This document shows, in pieces, positions 27,338 through 37,959 of a DNA stretch of 64,000 nucleotides (its first letter is position 1; every line of letters starts with the position of its first letter). The DNA is from Ramlibacter rhizophilus (GTDB lineage Bacteria; Pseudomonadota; Gammaproteobacteria; Burkholderiales; Burkholderiaceae_C). The stretch lies in NCBI RefSeq assembly GCF_004681965.1, contig NZ_SMLL01000009.1:62001-126000 (forward strand), in the 5' to 3' direction. Under the pieces are notes generated by a model, which was not told the DNA's origin, did not search any database, and was given only the letters and a program-made list of their open reading frames with translations. Position numbers and translations under genes: made by a program.

Positions 27338-27903
27338 AGCTCAACCCTCCTCGGTACACCAACGAAGCTGCGGGAACCCGTGCAGGCATGCGCGATCCAT
27401 AGCGCCAACAGCATCATGAACGGAAGGCCCACCACCAGCTGATTCATTACCACGACGACGCCAAAATCGCTGGCGGTTGCGCTCTTGAACAAGAAATACG
27501 CGCGCCCCTTGCTCGCCGGGCCAACATATGGCACTACCCATAAGATCGCGAGGCAGGTACCGAGCACCACCCACATGTATGAAAGAAACATCACGCGATG
27601 CCATGCACTATTAAAAGTTCGAGTGCGGTAACCCCGCGAGCCCATGAAGAAACAATAGAAGCCGAGAATTCCAGTGGAGGCGATTAAAGATAGGCCGATG
27701 AAAACCTGCGCAAATACTGGATCTGGCGCATTGACCGTCAGTCGAACGACGTTTGGAATCCAACTTACGATTGGCCAGATGAGTGAATGCATCAAAATTA
27801 GGTAATCACCCTTCGGGAGAAGCGCCCCCATCAACGCCGCCCCCACCGTGTGGCCAAGATATGGAATCCCGATTGGGGGATGTTTGTACTCCTGCGAACC
27901 CAT
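27334..27903 (-). CDS. Small membrane protein B, coupled to the short RTX gene
   Basis: A 189-residue paralogue of membrane protein A with the same pattern of helices (VFIGLSLIASTGILGFYCFF, VVLGTCLAILWVVPYV, VVGLPFMMLLALWIAHA). It shares YLGHTVGAALMGALLPKGD, DPVFAQVFIGLS and SKGRAYF. The ATG at 27903 is preceded by a strong ribosome site, GGAGGAGGTGCT, so it is probably where ribosomes load for this four-gene block. Its stop overlaps the short RTX start by GTGA. This gives two tandem units, each a membrane protein followed by an RTX-type protein. Family unrecognised; the sequence is AT-richer than its surroundings. Confidence 0.75.
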   Translation of the reverse strand: MGSQEYKHPPIGIPYLGHTVGAALMGALLPKGDYLILMHSLIWPIVSWIPNVVRLTVNAPDPVFAQVFIGLSLIASTGILGFYCFFMGSRGYRTRTFNSAWHRVMFLSYMWVVLGTCLAILWVVPYVGPASKGRAYFLFKSATASDFGVVVVMNQLVVGLPFMMLLALWIAHACTGSRSFVGVPRRVEL

Positions 27904-27974
27904 AGCACCTCCTCCAAATTCTTGAATATCGCATTTCAGTTACTGCATGGTTCGCTGCCTTTGCCTTCGATTAA

Positions 27975-28331
27975 TCATCGTTCTCTTCTGAGCCAATGTT
28001 CGACTTTCGACCGCGTTCTACCCAAGCACTCCCGCCCAATTCCGCTTGGATCTGGAACGCAATCACGCGCCGGTGCCCGGTCTCGATCGCTGCTTTCGAC
28101 CCAAAAGACGGGATCGTTTGCCGCCCCGCCACTCCACCACTCACCGCCTGCGCTGGTGCCGAACACCAGCCGCGATGCCGCCGGCGGCGCCACGTCGTCC
28201 GGCCTGGGCACCGTTCGCGCGATGGCGAGATTCGCCCGCGCCTTCAGGCCGAGGTCGTCGAACCGAGTGCTGCTGTCGATAAGGCGCGACAGCAGGGTGG
28301 CGAAAACCGGGTCGTGATCAGATGAGTTCAT
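27975..28331 (-). pseudogene. Decayed composite of RTX and HlyD fragments
   Basis: An open frame of 118 codons that reads as pieces of the island's own genes. Residues 7-28 (DPVFATLLSRLIDSSTRFDD) match giant residues about 233-254. The next stretch (LKARANLAIA) matches about 394-404, then ASRLVFGTSAGG and SGGAANDPVF match about 452-475 (ASRVVFGTGRGD, SGGAANDRIF), with the intervening parts deleted. Beyond that the frame no longer matches RTX, but in another frame the DNA at about 28020-28090 encodes IETGHRRVIAF, matching the HlyD tail IKTGHRRVIEF. It is therefore a double-deleted RTX fragment joined, with a frame change, to a hlyD remnant. Protein function is unlikely. Confidence 0.75.
28054..28088 (-). 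repeat. Remnant of the hlyD 3' end
   Basis: These 35 bp match 28655-28689, the last part of the intact hlyD gene, at about 31 of 35 positions by eye. The shared core is CGCCGGTGCCCGGTCT on the plus strand. The translation in this frame matches the adaptor's TGHRRVI stretch. It shows that a second copy of the hlyD end once lay downstream of an RTX fragment. Confidence 0.75.
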
Positions 28332-28604
28332 GGCCAGAGGGGCATGCAGGGACGCTCCAGGCCCGCACTCTAGTCACTTTTTCTTGCTAGTAGCACTTTT
28401 GGATGAGGGAAGGAAAGTGTTTTCCGCTACCTCATCCGCGGGAGAGCCTCGCCGGGCGCGGGCCTGCCGCGCAGGGGTCCGTGCAAGCGGCTCTGCCAGC
28501 CGTGACTTACCGGCAACAGATGCACCGCCGCAACGCGGTTCGAGAGGTGACGACTGCCTCTGCTCGATCAAGGAGTGGCTTCGGCTGGCGCGATCTTCGA
28601 AGCA

Positions 28605-30019
28605 TCACCTCTCCCTCAAGCTCTCACGCCCTGCCCTCTGAATCGGACTGAGCAGGAACTCGATCACCCGCCGGTGCCCGGTCTTGATCTCCACGCTGGC
28701 GTTCATGCCGGCCGAGAGGGCGATAGGCCGGCCATCGACGTCGATGTGCATGCGCTCCAGGACCAAGGTGGCGAGGAACACCGCGCCGCGCTTGTCGTCC
28801 TGCACCGCGTCGGGCGTGACGTGCAGCACCCGTGCAGGCACCGTGCCGTAGCGGGTGAAAGGAAAGGTCTCCAGCTTGACTTCGGCGGCCTGCCCCGCGT
28901 GGACGAAGCCGATGTCTTTGTTCTCCAGCGCCACTTCGGCGACGAGCTGGGCCGCCTCCGGGACGATGACCATGAGCGGCTGGGCCTCGGTGACCACGCC
29001 GCCCGAGGTGTGCACGGCCAGTTGCTGCACGATGCCGGACACCGGCGCGCTCAGGGTGGTGAGGCGTTCGCGGTGGAGCGCCTTGGCCTCTTCCTCACGG
29101 GCCTGGGCCCAGCGCAGGCTGGCCTCGGCTTCCCGGTCGCGCAGGCTGCGGACCGCCTCGGCACGCAGGGCGGACAAGGCCTGCTCGCTCTCGCGCGTGG
29201 CCGCCTGCACTTCGGCGAGGCGCGCGCGCTGGGTGGCGAGGTCGCGTTCCAGTTCGATGCGCTCACGGGTTCGGTCCTGGCCGGCGTGGTGGGACATGAA
29301 GCCCTGCGCGCTCAGGCGAAGGAAGTCCGCCTCGCGCTGGCGCGCGAGGGGCAGTAGCGCTTCCAGCTTGGCGACGCTCTCCTGCACGGTCAGCTGCTCG
29401 GCCAGCCGGCGCTCGCGCTCCGCCTGCCCACGCGCGTTGCGCGCCTGCAGCTCGGACCATTCGGCCTGTAGTTGCTGGCGCGCAGACCGTGCGTCCTGCA
29501 CCGTCCAGTCGGCCGGGGTGGGGCCCTGCAGCTGCGGCGCCGCCCCGCTCTGCAAGGCGTCAAGCAGGGCCCGGGCCCGCAGCAGCTCCGCTTGCGCCGC
29601 GCGACCCTGTTCGCCGATGCTGGCGCGGTCGGCCTGGGCGGTGGTGGGGTCGAGTTCGACCAGCAACTGCCCCGCCTCGACGTGGTCGCCGTCCCGGACC
29701 GCGATGCGCCGCACGACGCTGCGCTCCAGCGGCTGGATCAGCTTGGTGCGCTCGCTGACGACCAGGCGTCCGGGCGCGACGGCCACGACGTCGATATGGC
29801 CGAGCACCGACCAGCCCAACGCGATGCAGAAGAGCGCGATGAGCGCGCGCGCCAGCCAGCGCGGGGCTGGGTGCACGGGCGTGTCCTGCAGGCTCAGCGC
29901 GGCAGGCAGGAAGGCGGACTGGTCGCGGCTGCGCGGCGGCGCGTCGAGTTCATGGCGCAGGGCCCAGGCCCTGCGCAGCGCATGCAGGCAGCGGCCGGCC
30001 GGACCGGGACGGTCGGGGC

Positions 30020-30023
<4 letters not shown>
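28605..30023 (-). CDS. HlyD-family type I secretion adaptor
   Basis: A 472-residue periplasmic adaptor (membrane fusion protein). It has a cytoplasmic N-terminus, one membrane helix at about 56-75 (WLARALIALFCIALGWSVLG), a first half-lipoyl strand set with IRPLE-type sequence (KLIQPLERSVVRRIAVRDGD), a long alpha-helical hairpin rich in Ala, Glu, Arg and Gln (about 150-330), and the second half-lipoyl/beta-barrel part (LSAPVSGIVQQLAVHTSGG and the C-terminal LSAGMNASVEIKTG). It links the ABC exporter to an outer-membrane TolC-type channel; no tolC gene lies in this window. Its ATG overlaps the exporter stop (ATGA). About 270 bp downstream (28332-28604) hold no recognisable gene. Confidence 0.93.
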
Positions 30024-32206
<2,183 letters not shown>

Positions 32207-32217
32207 CGAGCGCGGCA

Positions 32218-32229
32218 CTTTGTACAAAG
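32218..32229. promoter_or_regulatory. Perfect 12-bp palindrome upstream of the type I exporter
   Basis: CTTTGTACAAAG lies 12-23 bp upstream of the exporter's ATG, inside the most AT-rich stretch of this neighbourhood (32218-32290, with TATCTAAAAT on the minus strand resembling a -10 region). It could be an operator or part of the core promoter of the secretion operon. No transcription factor gene is adjacent, so the binding protein is unknown. Confidence 0.4.
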
Positions 32230-32506
32230 CCCCACATTTTAGATACCCACGTACTACAAAAATCAGATATGAGCATTAATTAGCTAGTTCGAGTACGCAT
32301 GGACGGGCAAGTCCGACTGCGACCTCCAGAACCTTGGAAACGCCTGAGAATCACCGCGCCACGGAATGACTTCACCTGTCCGTCCGCGCGACCTTTCCTT
32401 TTCAGCACAGAAGCATGCCTACGAGCACCCTGCCGACTTTCACAAAGCGCTTGCCCCACTGCCCCGTCGCACCGATGCCATCCGTTGCTACGGTGGAGTC
32501 ACGCTG

Positions 32507-32998
32507 ATGCGCCTCGGCCTCATCTACGCCCACGCCCGCAACGGCGTCATCGGCCGCGACGGCCAGCTGCCCTGGCACCTGCCGGAGGACCTGGCGCACT
32601 TCAAGCGGGTGACGCAGGGCTCGCCGGTGATCATGGGTCGCAAGACCTGGGATTCCCTGCCGCCACGCTTCAGGCCGCTACCCGGGCGGCGCAACCTGGT
32701 GGTCACGCGCAATCCGCAGTGGGAAGCCGAGGGCGCCGAGCGGGCGGGTTCGCTGGAAGAAGCACTGGCGCTGTGCGAGGGCGCCGCGCAGGCCTGGGTG
32801 ATCGGCGGGGCGCAGCTTTATGCGCAGGCGCTGGGGCTCGCTCAGGTGGTCGAGGCCACGGAGATCGACGCCGACGTCGAGGGTGATGCGCATGCACCGG
32901 CCCTGGGGCCGGAGTGGACCGCGCGCTCGCGCGAGGCGCACACGGCGGCCAACGGCATGCGCTTCGCGTTCGTGAGCTGGGTGCGCCGCGAAGGCTGA
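32507..32998 (+). CDS. folA: Dihydrofolate reductase
   Basis: A 163-residue DHFR from ATG 32507, reducing dihydrofolate to tetrahydrofolate with NADPH. It shows the standard start [20 protein letters not shown] (about 4-23), the [11 protein letters not shown] helix, [12 protein letters not shown] (about 41-52) for cofactor binding, [11 protein letters not shown], and [13 protein letters not shown]. The frame is open further upstream (to 32366), but that part has no DHFR similarity. The gap from the exporter start (32207-32506) holds the AT-rich promoter-like stretch and otherwise nothing recognised. thyA, its metabolic partner, lies on the other side of the RTX island. Confidence 0.95.
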   Translation: MRLGLIYAHARNGVIGRDGQLPWHLPEDLAHFKRVTQGSPVIMGRKTWDSLPPRFRPLPGRRNLVVTRNPQWEAEGAERAGSLEEALALCEGAAQAWVIGGAQLYAQALGLAQVVEATEIDADVEGDAHAPALGPEWTARSREAHTAANGMRFAFVSWVRREG

Positions 32999-33017
32999 AG
33001 CTCAGCCCCTCGGCCCC

Positions 33018-34775
33018 TCAGGCCGCCGGGCCGGCGCCGGCCTCGCCCGCTCCCGGGGACGCCAGGGGCAATTCCACCGTGAAGGTCGCGCCCTGACCGA
33101 CGCCCACGCTGCTCGCCTCGATGCGGCCGCCGTGCAGCTCGACCAGTCGCCGCGCGATGGTCAGGCCGATGCCCAGTCCCCCGCGTGATCGCGACAGGCC
33201 CGGCTCGGCCTGCGCGAACATGTCGAAGATCCGCGGCAGGAACTCGGGCGCGATGCCGATGCCCGGGTCGTGCACCTGCAGCACGGCACGGTCTTGGGTG
33301 GTGCGCAGCGAGACCCGGATCCGTCCGCCCGGGTCGGTGTACTTGACGGCGTTGCCCAGCAGGTTGACGACGATCTGCTCGAGGCGAGCCGGATCGCCGC
33401 GCACCGGGACCGCCGTGTCGGGACACTCCACCGTCACGGCGTGGCCCTGGTCCTGCACCAGCACCTGCACGCTTTCCAGCGCCCGGTCGATCAGCTCGCG
33501 CAGATCGACTTCGCGGGGCCGCAGGACCACGAGGCCGCGCGTGATCCGCGAGACATCCATCAGGTCGTTGACCAGTCCGGTGAGGCGACCGGTCTGGCGC
33601 GCCAGGATGTTCACGCTGCGCTCCATCTCCGGCCGCAGCGCCTGGCTGCGCAGTGCCCAGCCGACATTGCTGATGGCCGAGAGCGGATTGCGCAACTCGT
33701 GCGCGAGCACGGCGATGAATTCGTCCTTGCGCCGGTCCAGCTCGCGCAGCGCGGCCTCGCTGCGCGCCAGCGCGCCATAGAGGCGTGCGTTGTCGATGGC
33801 CACCGCGGCGCGGCTGGCCAGCGCCTCGGCCAGCGGAATGTCCTCGGGACGGTAGCGGCGCGCGAGCACATAGCCCAGGCTGATGGCGCCCACGATGCGG
33901 TGGCCGCTGCGCATCGGCACTGCCAGGTGCGAACGCACGCCCAGGCGCCGCAACAGCTGGTGGTGCACCGGATCGAGACTGCGTTCGGCCAGCAGGTCCG
34001 CGTCCAGCTCGGGCAGCAGCTCGGGCTCGCCGGAGTCCAGCACGCGGCGGGCGGGTTGCGGCGAGCCGGGCACGGGCGGGAAGTTGGCCATCTCGTCCAG
34101 GATCGGCTGCCCCAGCCGGTCCGCATGCGCCGCCGCCACGCGCCTGACGGAGCCGTCCGCCTCGACCAGGTCCACGATGCAGTAGTCGGCCAGGGTAGGG
34201 GTGGCCAGGCGCGCCAGCTGGCTGAGCGTCTGCCCCAGGTCCAGGCTGGAATTGAGCAGCCGCCCCGCCTCGGACAGGAAGGCGGCGCCGCGAGCCGCCG
34301 CCTCCGCCTTCTCGCGGGCCAGCACGGCCTCGGTGACATCGGTGGCGACGGCCATCACGTGCGTCACGTCCCCGCCGGTCATGCGCAAGGGCACGAGCTC
34401 GGCGCTGAGCGCGAAGCGCCGCCCGGTGTCCAGGTGGACGTTGCCGAGTTCGCGCGCGTCGTACCAGAGCGGCGGGATGACGCTGCGCTTCCCCGCGAAG
34501 GCCTGGCGCAGGCGCTCGAGCACGCCGGCGCCTTCCAGCACCGTGTCCTCGAACACGTTGTAGTCCTCGGGCGGCATGGCGCCGAAGAGTTCCGTGTGCT
34601 TGGGGTTGAACAGGACGCAGCGGCCGCTGGTGTCGAACAGCTGCAGGCTCACCGGTGCATGGAAAACGATCTCCTGCAGCAGGTGCAAGGACGAGCCGAG
34701 GCCCTCCAGCCGGGTGCGCAGCGCATCGTGGTCCAGGGGCGCGCTCTGCGGCGATGGCTGGGGTACTTCGTCCAT
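33018..34775 (-). CDS. Soluble PAS-GAF sensor histidine kinase
   Basis: A 585-residue kinase from ATG 34775. A PAS domain (about 25-150: VSLQLFDTSGRCVLFNPKHT) is followed by a GAF domain (about 175-340: VGAISLGYVLARRYRPEDI, SRAAVAIDNARLYGAL). The HisKA domain has the phospho-acceptor His359 in LAHELRNPLSAI, and the HATPase has NLLGNAVKYTDPGG, DPGIGI and RGGLGIGLTIARRLVELHGG. No transmembrane segment is seen, so it senses a cytoplasmic signal. No response regulator is adjacent; it is an orphan here, convergent with folA by 19 bp. Longer frames upstream run into the divergent gene at 34837, so 34775 is preferred. Confidence 0.92.
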   Translation of the reverse strand: MDEVPQPSPQSAPLDHDALRTRLEGLGSSLHLLQEIVFHAPVSLQLFDTSGRCVLFNPKHTELFGAMPPEDYNVFEDTVLEGAGVLERLRQAFAGKRSVIPPLWYDARELGNVHLDTGRRFALSAELVPLRMTGGDVTHVMAVATDVTEAVLAREKAEAAARGAAFLSEAGRLLNSSLDLGQTLSQLARLATPTLADYCIVDLVEADGSVRRVAAAHADRLGQPILDEMANFPPVPGSPQPARRVLDSGEPELLPELDADLLAERSLDPVHHQLLRRLGVRSHLAVPMRSGHRIVGAISLGYVLARRYRPEDIPLAEALASRAAVAIDNARLYGALARSEAALRELDRRKDEFIAVLAHELRNPLSAISNVGWALRSQALRPEMERSVNILARQTGRLTGLVNDLMDVSRITRGLVVLRPREVDLRELIDRALESVQVLVQDQGHAVTVECPDTAVPVRGDPARLEQIVVNLLGNAVKYTDPGGRIRVSLRTTQDRAVLQVHDPGIGIAPEFLPRIFDMFAQAEPGLSRSRGGLGIGLTIARRLVELHGGRIEASSVGVGQGATFTVELPLASPGAGEAGAGPAA

Positions 34776-34836
34776 GGCCGGCCAAGTGTAGTGACCGGCG
34801 AACTGCAGAGCCACGCGCGACGCCGGGCGTGACAAC

Positions 34837-35667
34837 ATGGCCTTCGCCATGCCCAAGTCTTCGCGCCTCGTCCCTGTCCTGCCGGCCCTGCTGGCGGCCG
34901 CCGCGCTGCACGCGCAGGACCGCACCCTGCCCCCCGTGACCGTGTCGGCGGCCCGCAGCCCGCCGGCCGTCGAGAAGTCCTATCCGCGCATGGTGCGGGC
35001 CATGGACCTGTTCGAGCGCGAGCGCGCGCTGCGGGCGCCCCAGGCGGTCCTGCGCTTCGAGCTGCTGCCGCGGCAGCCGGGCGTGAACGTGGACGACGTG
35101 GACCTGAACATCGTGTCGGCCGGCACCGTGATCCCGGTGCCCGTGGCCCCGGACCGCAGCTTCACCCTGCCCCGCGACCCCCGCGCCCTGCGCGAGAACG
35201 CCGTGGTCACGCCCGACCGCGCCGTGCGCAGCATGACCTGGCGGGCGCAGGTGCGAACGCCGGGGCTGCCTGCGAACACGCGGCGCCTGGGCGACCTGCG
35301 GCTGGAGTGCCGCGTGGGCATGGAGGCCGGCCTGATCTCCGAGAAGCCTACCTGGGCCGGCCGCCTCGGCGCCCTGCTCACCGACACGCCGGCCTACTGC
35401 GACAGCGAGGACAACCGCTACATGTTCTTCGCCGACCGGCCGATCTTCGGCGTCACGCTGGTGGCGGGCGAGCGGCGCGAGGCGCTCCCGGTGCGTCGCC
35501 TCTGGGCCGGGGCCCTGGGCGACGAGCGACTGCGTGAATGGCTGCCCCACTGTGACTGCGCGATGCTGCTGGACCGCACGTACTACGCCCCGCTGGGCGA
35601 TGCGCGCTGGCCGGACGAGACCCGCGTGGTCTTCGACTTCATGCAAGGGGCCGCGCATGCGCCCTGA
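34837..35667 (+). CDS. Secreted protein of unknown function
   Basis: 276 residues (or 272 from ATG 34849) with a clear signal peptide (LVPVLPALLAAAALHAQ). The mature start DRTLPPVTVSAARSPP resembles the plug entry of TonB receptors, but no barrel follows and the protein is far too short. The rest has regular beta-rich sequence, four or more Cys (LRLECRVGM, AYCDSED, LPHCDCAML) that could form disulfides in the periplasm, and no motif I recognise. It overlaps the following lipoprotein gene by 11 bp, so the two probably act together or are at least co-expressed. Confidence 0.7.
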   Translation: MAFAMPKSSRLVPVLPALLAAAALHAQDRTLPPVTVSAARSPPAVEKSYPRMVRAMDLFERERALRAPQAVLRFELLPRQPGVNVDDVDLNIVSAGTVIPVPVAPDRSFTLPRDPRALRENAVVTPDRAVRSMTWRAQVRTPGLPANTRRLGDLRLECRVGMEAGLISEKPTWAGRLGALLTDTPAYCDSEDNRYMFFADRPIFGVTLVAGERREALPVRRLWAGALGDERLREWLPHCDCAMLLDRTYYAPLGDARWPDETRVVFDFMQGAAHAP

Positions 35668-35977
35668 AGCGGCGCTGCCCGCCCTCGCACTGCTCGCATC
35701 CGCCTGCGCGATGCCCACGCCCGCGCCGTCCCGCGCGCCCGAGCTGGAGCGTGCGGCGCTGGGCCTCACGCCGGGCCGCAGCGACCGGGGGGCTGTCCGC
35801 GAACGCCTGGGCGAGCCCGAGCGCCTGGTGTTCGACAGCGGCTGGGAGGCCTGGGCCTACCGCGCGCGCGAAGCACGCAACGCGCGGCCGGGCGCCGACC
35901 CGCCCGAACTGGTGCTGCTCTTCGACCCGGGCGGCACCCTGGTGAGGCTGCGGTTGCGGCCGGCCGGCGCCCCCTGA
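35657..35977 (+). CDS. Small putative lipoprotein (SmpA/BamE-like pattern)
   Basis: A 106-residue protein starting within the end of the previous gene (11-bp overlap). The N-terminus ALPALALLASAC is a lipoprotein-type signal with a slightly non-ideal lipobox ending in Cys at about residue 19. After a Pro/Ser linker, LTPGRSDRGAVRERLGEPER and WEAWAYR fit the short SmpA/OmlA-type fold (a helix-loop 'G-x-x-xx-V-x-x-x-LGxP' followed by strands). This is a pattern-level resemblance only. Probably anchored in the outer or inner membrane facing the periplasm. Confidence 0.7.
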   Translation: MRPEAALPALALLASACAMPTPAPSRAPELERAALGLTPGRSDRGAVRERLGEPERLVFDSGWEAWAYRAREARNARPGADPPELVLLFDPGGTLVRLRLRPAGAP

Positions 35978-36004
35978 GCGGCGCGCCGGGTCTATGCTGG
36001 CGCG

Positions 36005-37102
36005 ATGCCTGCCCATGCCCACGGCCACATCGACCTGACGTTCTCTGCGCCGCTGGACGATGCGCGCGGACCCCGGAAGGAGTTGCGCGACGGGCTCTCC
36101 GCGGTGCGGCAGATCGGCCGCACGCTCTGGCTGGCCAACGACGAGTCGGCCAGCGTGGAGCGACTGACGCTGGACGGCGACCGCGCCGGGGCGCACGAGC
36201 AGTTCCCGCTGCTTCGCTATCTCGACCTGCCCGAGCCGGCCGACAAGGAGGCGGACACCGACGAAGTGGACGTGGAGGGCCTGGACGGAGCCGGCGGCTA
36301 CCTGTGGGTCGTGGGCTCCCACAGCCGCAAGCGCAGCAAGCCGTCCGAAGGCAACAGCCCGGCCGAGGCCGTGGCGTGCCTGGCCGACGTGGACAAGGAC
36401 CCCAACCGCTTCCTGCTCGCACGCATCCCGCTCATCGAAGCCGAGGGCGAACTGCCGACCCTCGCGCGCAAGGCCAAGCCCCGCCGCGCCCAGCGCCTGC
36501 GCGGCGACGGCAAGGGCAACGCGCTCACCCGCCTGCTGCGCAAGGACGAGCACCTGGGGCCCTTCATCGGCCTGCCGGGCAAGGAGAACGGCTTCGACAT
36601 CGAGGGCATCGCCGTGGCCGGCGAGCGCGTGTTCGTCGGCCTGCGCGGCCCGGTGCTGCGCGGCTGGGCCGTGGTGCTGGAGCTGCGGCTCCAGGGCGAT
36701 GGACGATGGCTCACGCTGCAGCCGCTGGACGGCAGCAAGAAGGGCGCGTGCCTGCGCAAGCATTTCCTCGATTTGTCCGGCCTGGGCGTGCGCGACCTGT
36801 GCCTGCAGGGCGAGGACCTGCTGGTGCTGGCCGGGCCGACCATGGACCTGGATGGTCCCGTGCGGGTGCTGCGCTGGCGCGACGCCCTGCGGTGCGACGA
36901 GGCCAGCGTGGTCGCGGCCTCGCAGCTCCAAGTCCTGCTCGATCTGCCCTACGGCACCGGCTGCGACCACGCCGAAGGCATGACGCTGCTGCGACGAAGC
37001 CAGGACGCCGCGGTGGCGCTTCTGGTGGTGCACGACTCGCCGGACCCTGCACGCCAGCCAGGCCGCAACTCGCTGCGCGCCGACGTGTTCGCGCTGCCCT
37101 GA
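36005..37102 (+). CDS. DUF3616 domain protein
   Basis: 365 residues with the DUF3616 layout: an early LRDGLSAVRQIGRTLWLAND, an acidic stretch DKEADTDEVDVEGLDGAGGY, VVGSHSRKRSK, then a KENGFDIEGIAVAGERVFVG segment. These resemble blades of a beta-propeller in which the acidic loops could bind metal. No signal peptide is seen, so it is probably cytoplasmic. Function unknown for the family. It stands alone between the lipoprotein gene and exonuclease III. Confidence 0.8.
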   Translation: MPAHAHGHIDLTFSAPLDDARGPRKELRDGLSAVRQIGRTLWLANDESASVERLTLDGDRAGAHEQFPLLRYLDLPEPADKEADTDEVDVEGLDGAGGYLWVVGSHSRKRSKPSEGNSPAEAVACLADVDKDPNRFLLARIPLIEAEGELPTLARKAKPRRAQRLRGDGKGNALTRLLRKDEHLGPFIGLPGKENGFDIEGIAVAGERVFVGLRGPVLRGWAVVLELRLQGDGRWLTLQPLDGSKKGACLRKHFLDLSGLGVRDLCLQGEDLLVLAGPTMDLDGPVRVLRWRDALRCDEASVVAASQLQVLLDLPYGTGCDHAEGMTLLRRSQDAAVALLVVHDSPDPARQPGRNSLRADVFALP

Positions 37103-37158
37103 AAGCCTCGGCGCCGCATCCAGGACAATGCGCGCGCCCCCATGACTTTGGCCGCACC

Positions 37159-37944
37159 GTGAAGATCACCACCTGGAACGTCAACTCGCTCACTGCCCGC
37201 CTGCAGCACGTCCTCGACTGGCTCCAAGCCAACCCCGTGGACGTGCTGTGCCTGCAGGAGCTCAAGCTCACCGAAGACAAGTTCCCGCTCATGGAGCTGG
37301 CGGCGGCGGGCTACGCGCACTGCGCGGTGTTCGGGCAGAAGACCTACAACGGCGTGGCCCTCCTGAGCCGCCAGCCGCTGCGCGAGGTCGGCCGCAACAT
37401 CGAGGGGTTCCAGGACGAGTCCTCGCGCGTGATCGCGGCCACGCTGGACACGCCGGCCGGCCCGCTTCGCCTGGTCAACGGCTACTTCGTCAACGGCCAG
37501 GCGCCGGGGACCGAGAAGTTTGCCTACAAGATGGCCTGGCTGGACGGGCTGAACCGCTATCTCGCGGCGCAGCTGCGCGAGCATCCGCGCCTGGTGCTGG
37601 TGGGCGACTTCAACATCGCCCCGGAAGACCGCGACTCCTACGACCCCGAGGGCCTGCGCGAGACCATCCACCACAGCACGCCCGAGCGCGAGCACTTCCG
37701 CCGCCTGCTCGAACTCGGCCTGGTGGACGGCTTCCGCCTCTTCGAGCAGCCCGAGAAAAGCTACACCTGGTGGGACTACCGCATGCTGGGCTACCAGAAG
37801 AACCGCGGCCTGCGCATCGACCATGTGCTGGTGAGCCAGGCGCTGCGCAGCGCCGTTCAGGCCTGCAGCATCGACCGCACGCCGCGCAAGTGGAAGCAGC
37901 CGAGCGACCACGCGCCGGTCACGGTGGACCTGGCGCTCGGCTAG
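37159..37944 (+). CDS. xth: Exodeoxyribonuclease III
   Basis: A 261-residue AP endonuclease/3'-exonuclease starting with GTG 37159 (VKITTWNVNSLTARL), the only start that gives the family N-terminus. Catalytic motifs are the metal-binding Glu in LCLQELKL (about residue 34), YNGVALLSR, the acid-base pair in LVGDFNIAPEDRD (about 148-160), and the final SDHAPVTVDL with the catalytic Asp-His pair. It acts in base-excision repair on abasic sites. The bases after the stop contain a short repeat (CGCTCGGCTAG twice) and leave 15 bp to the convergent signalling operon. Confidence 0.95.
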   Translation: MKITTWNVNSLTARLQHVLDWLQANPVDVLCLQELKLTEDKFPLMELAAAGYAHCAVFGQKTYNGVALLSRQPLREVGRNIEGFQDESSRVIAATLDTPAGPLRLVNGYFVNGQAPGTEKFAYKMAWLDGLNRYLAAQLREHPRLVLVGDFNIAPEDRDSYDPEGLRETIHHSTPEREHFRRLLELGLVDGFRLFEQPEKSYTWWDYRMLGYQKNRGLRIDHVLVSQALRSAVQACSIDRTPRKWKQPSDHAPVTVDLALG

Positions 37945-37959
37945 CGCTCGGCTAGCACG

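Noticed and set aside
28332-28604. Possible small gene between hlyD and the RTX relic (for example 28374-28571)
   Set aside because: Short frames only, with no ribosome site or similarity; I see nothing definite in this stretch beyond a weak GGATGAG/CTCATCC inverted repeat.
34776-34925. Longer start for the PAS-GAF kinase
   Set aside because: It would overlap the divergent gene at 34837 and adds a Cys/Ala/Arg-rich stretch with no similarity to the PAS region.
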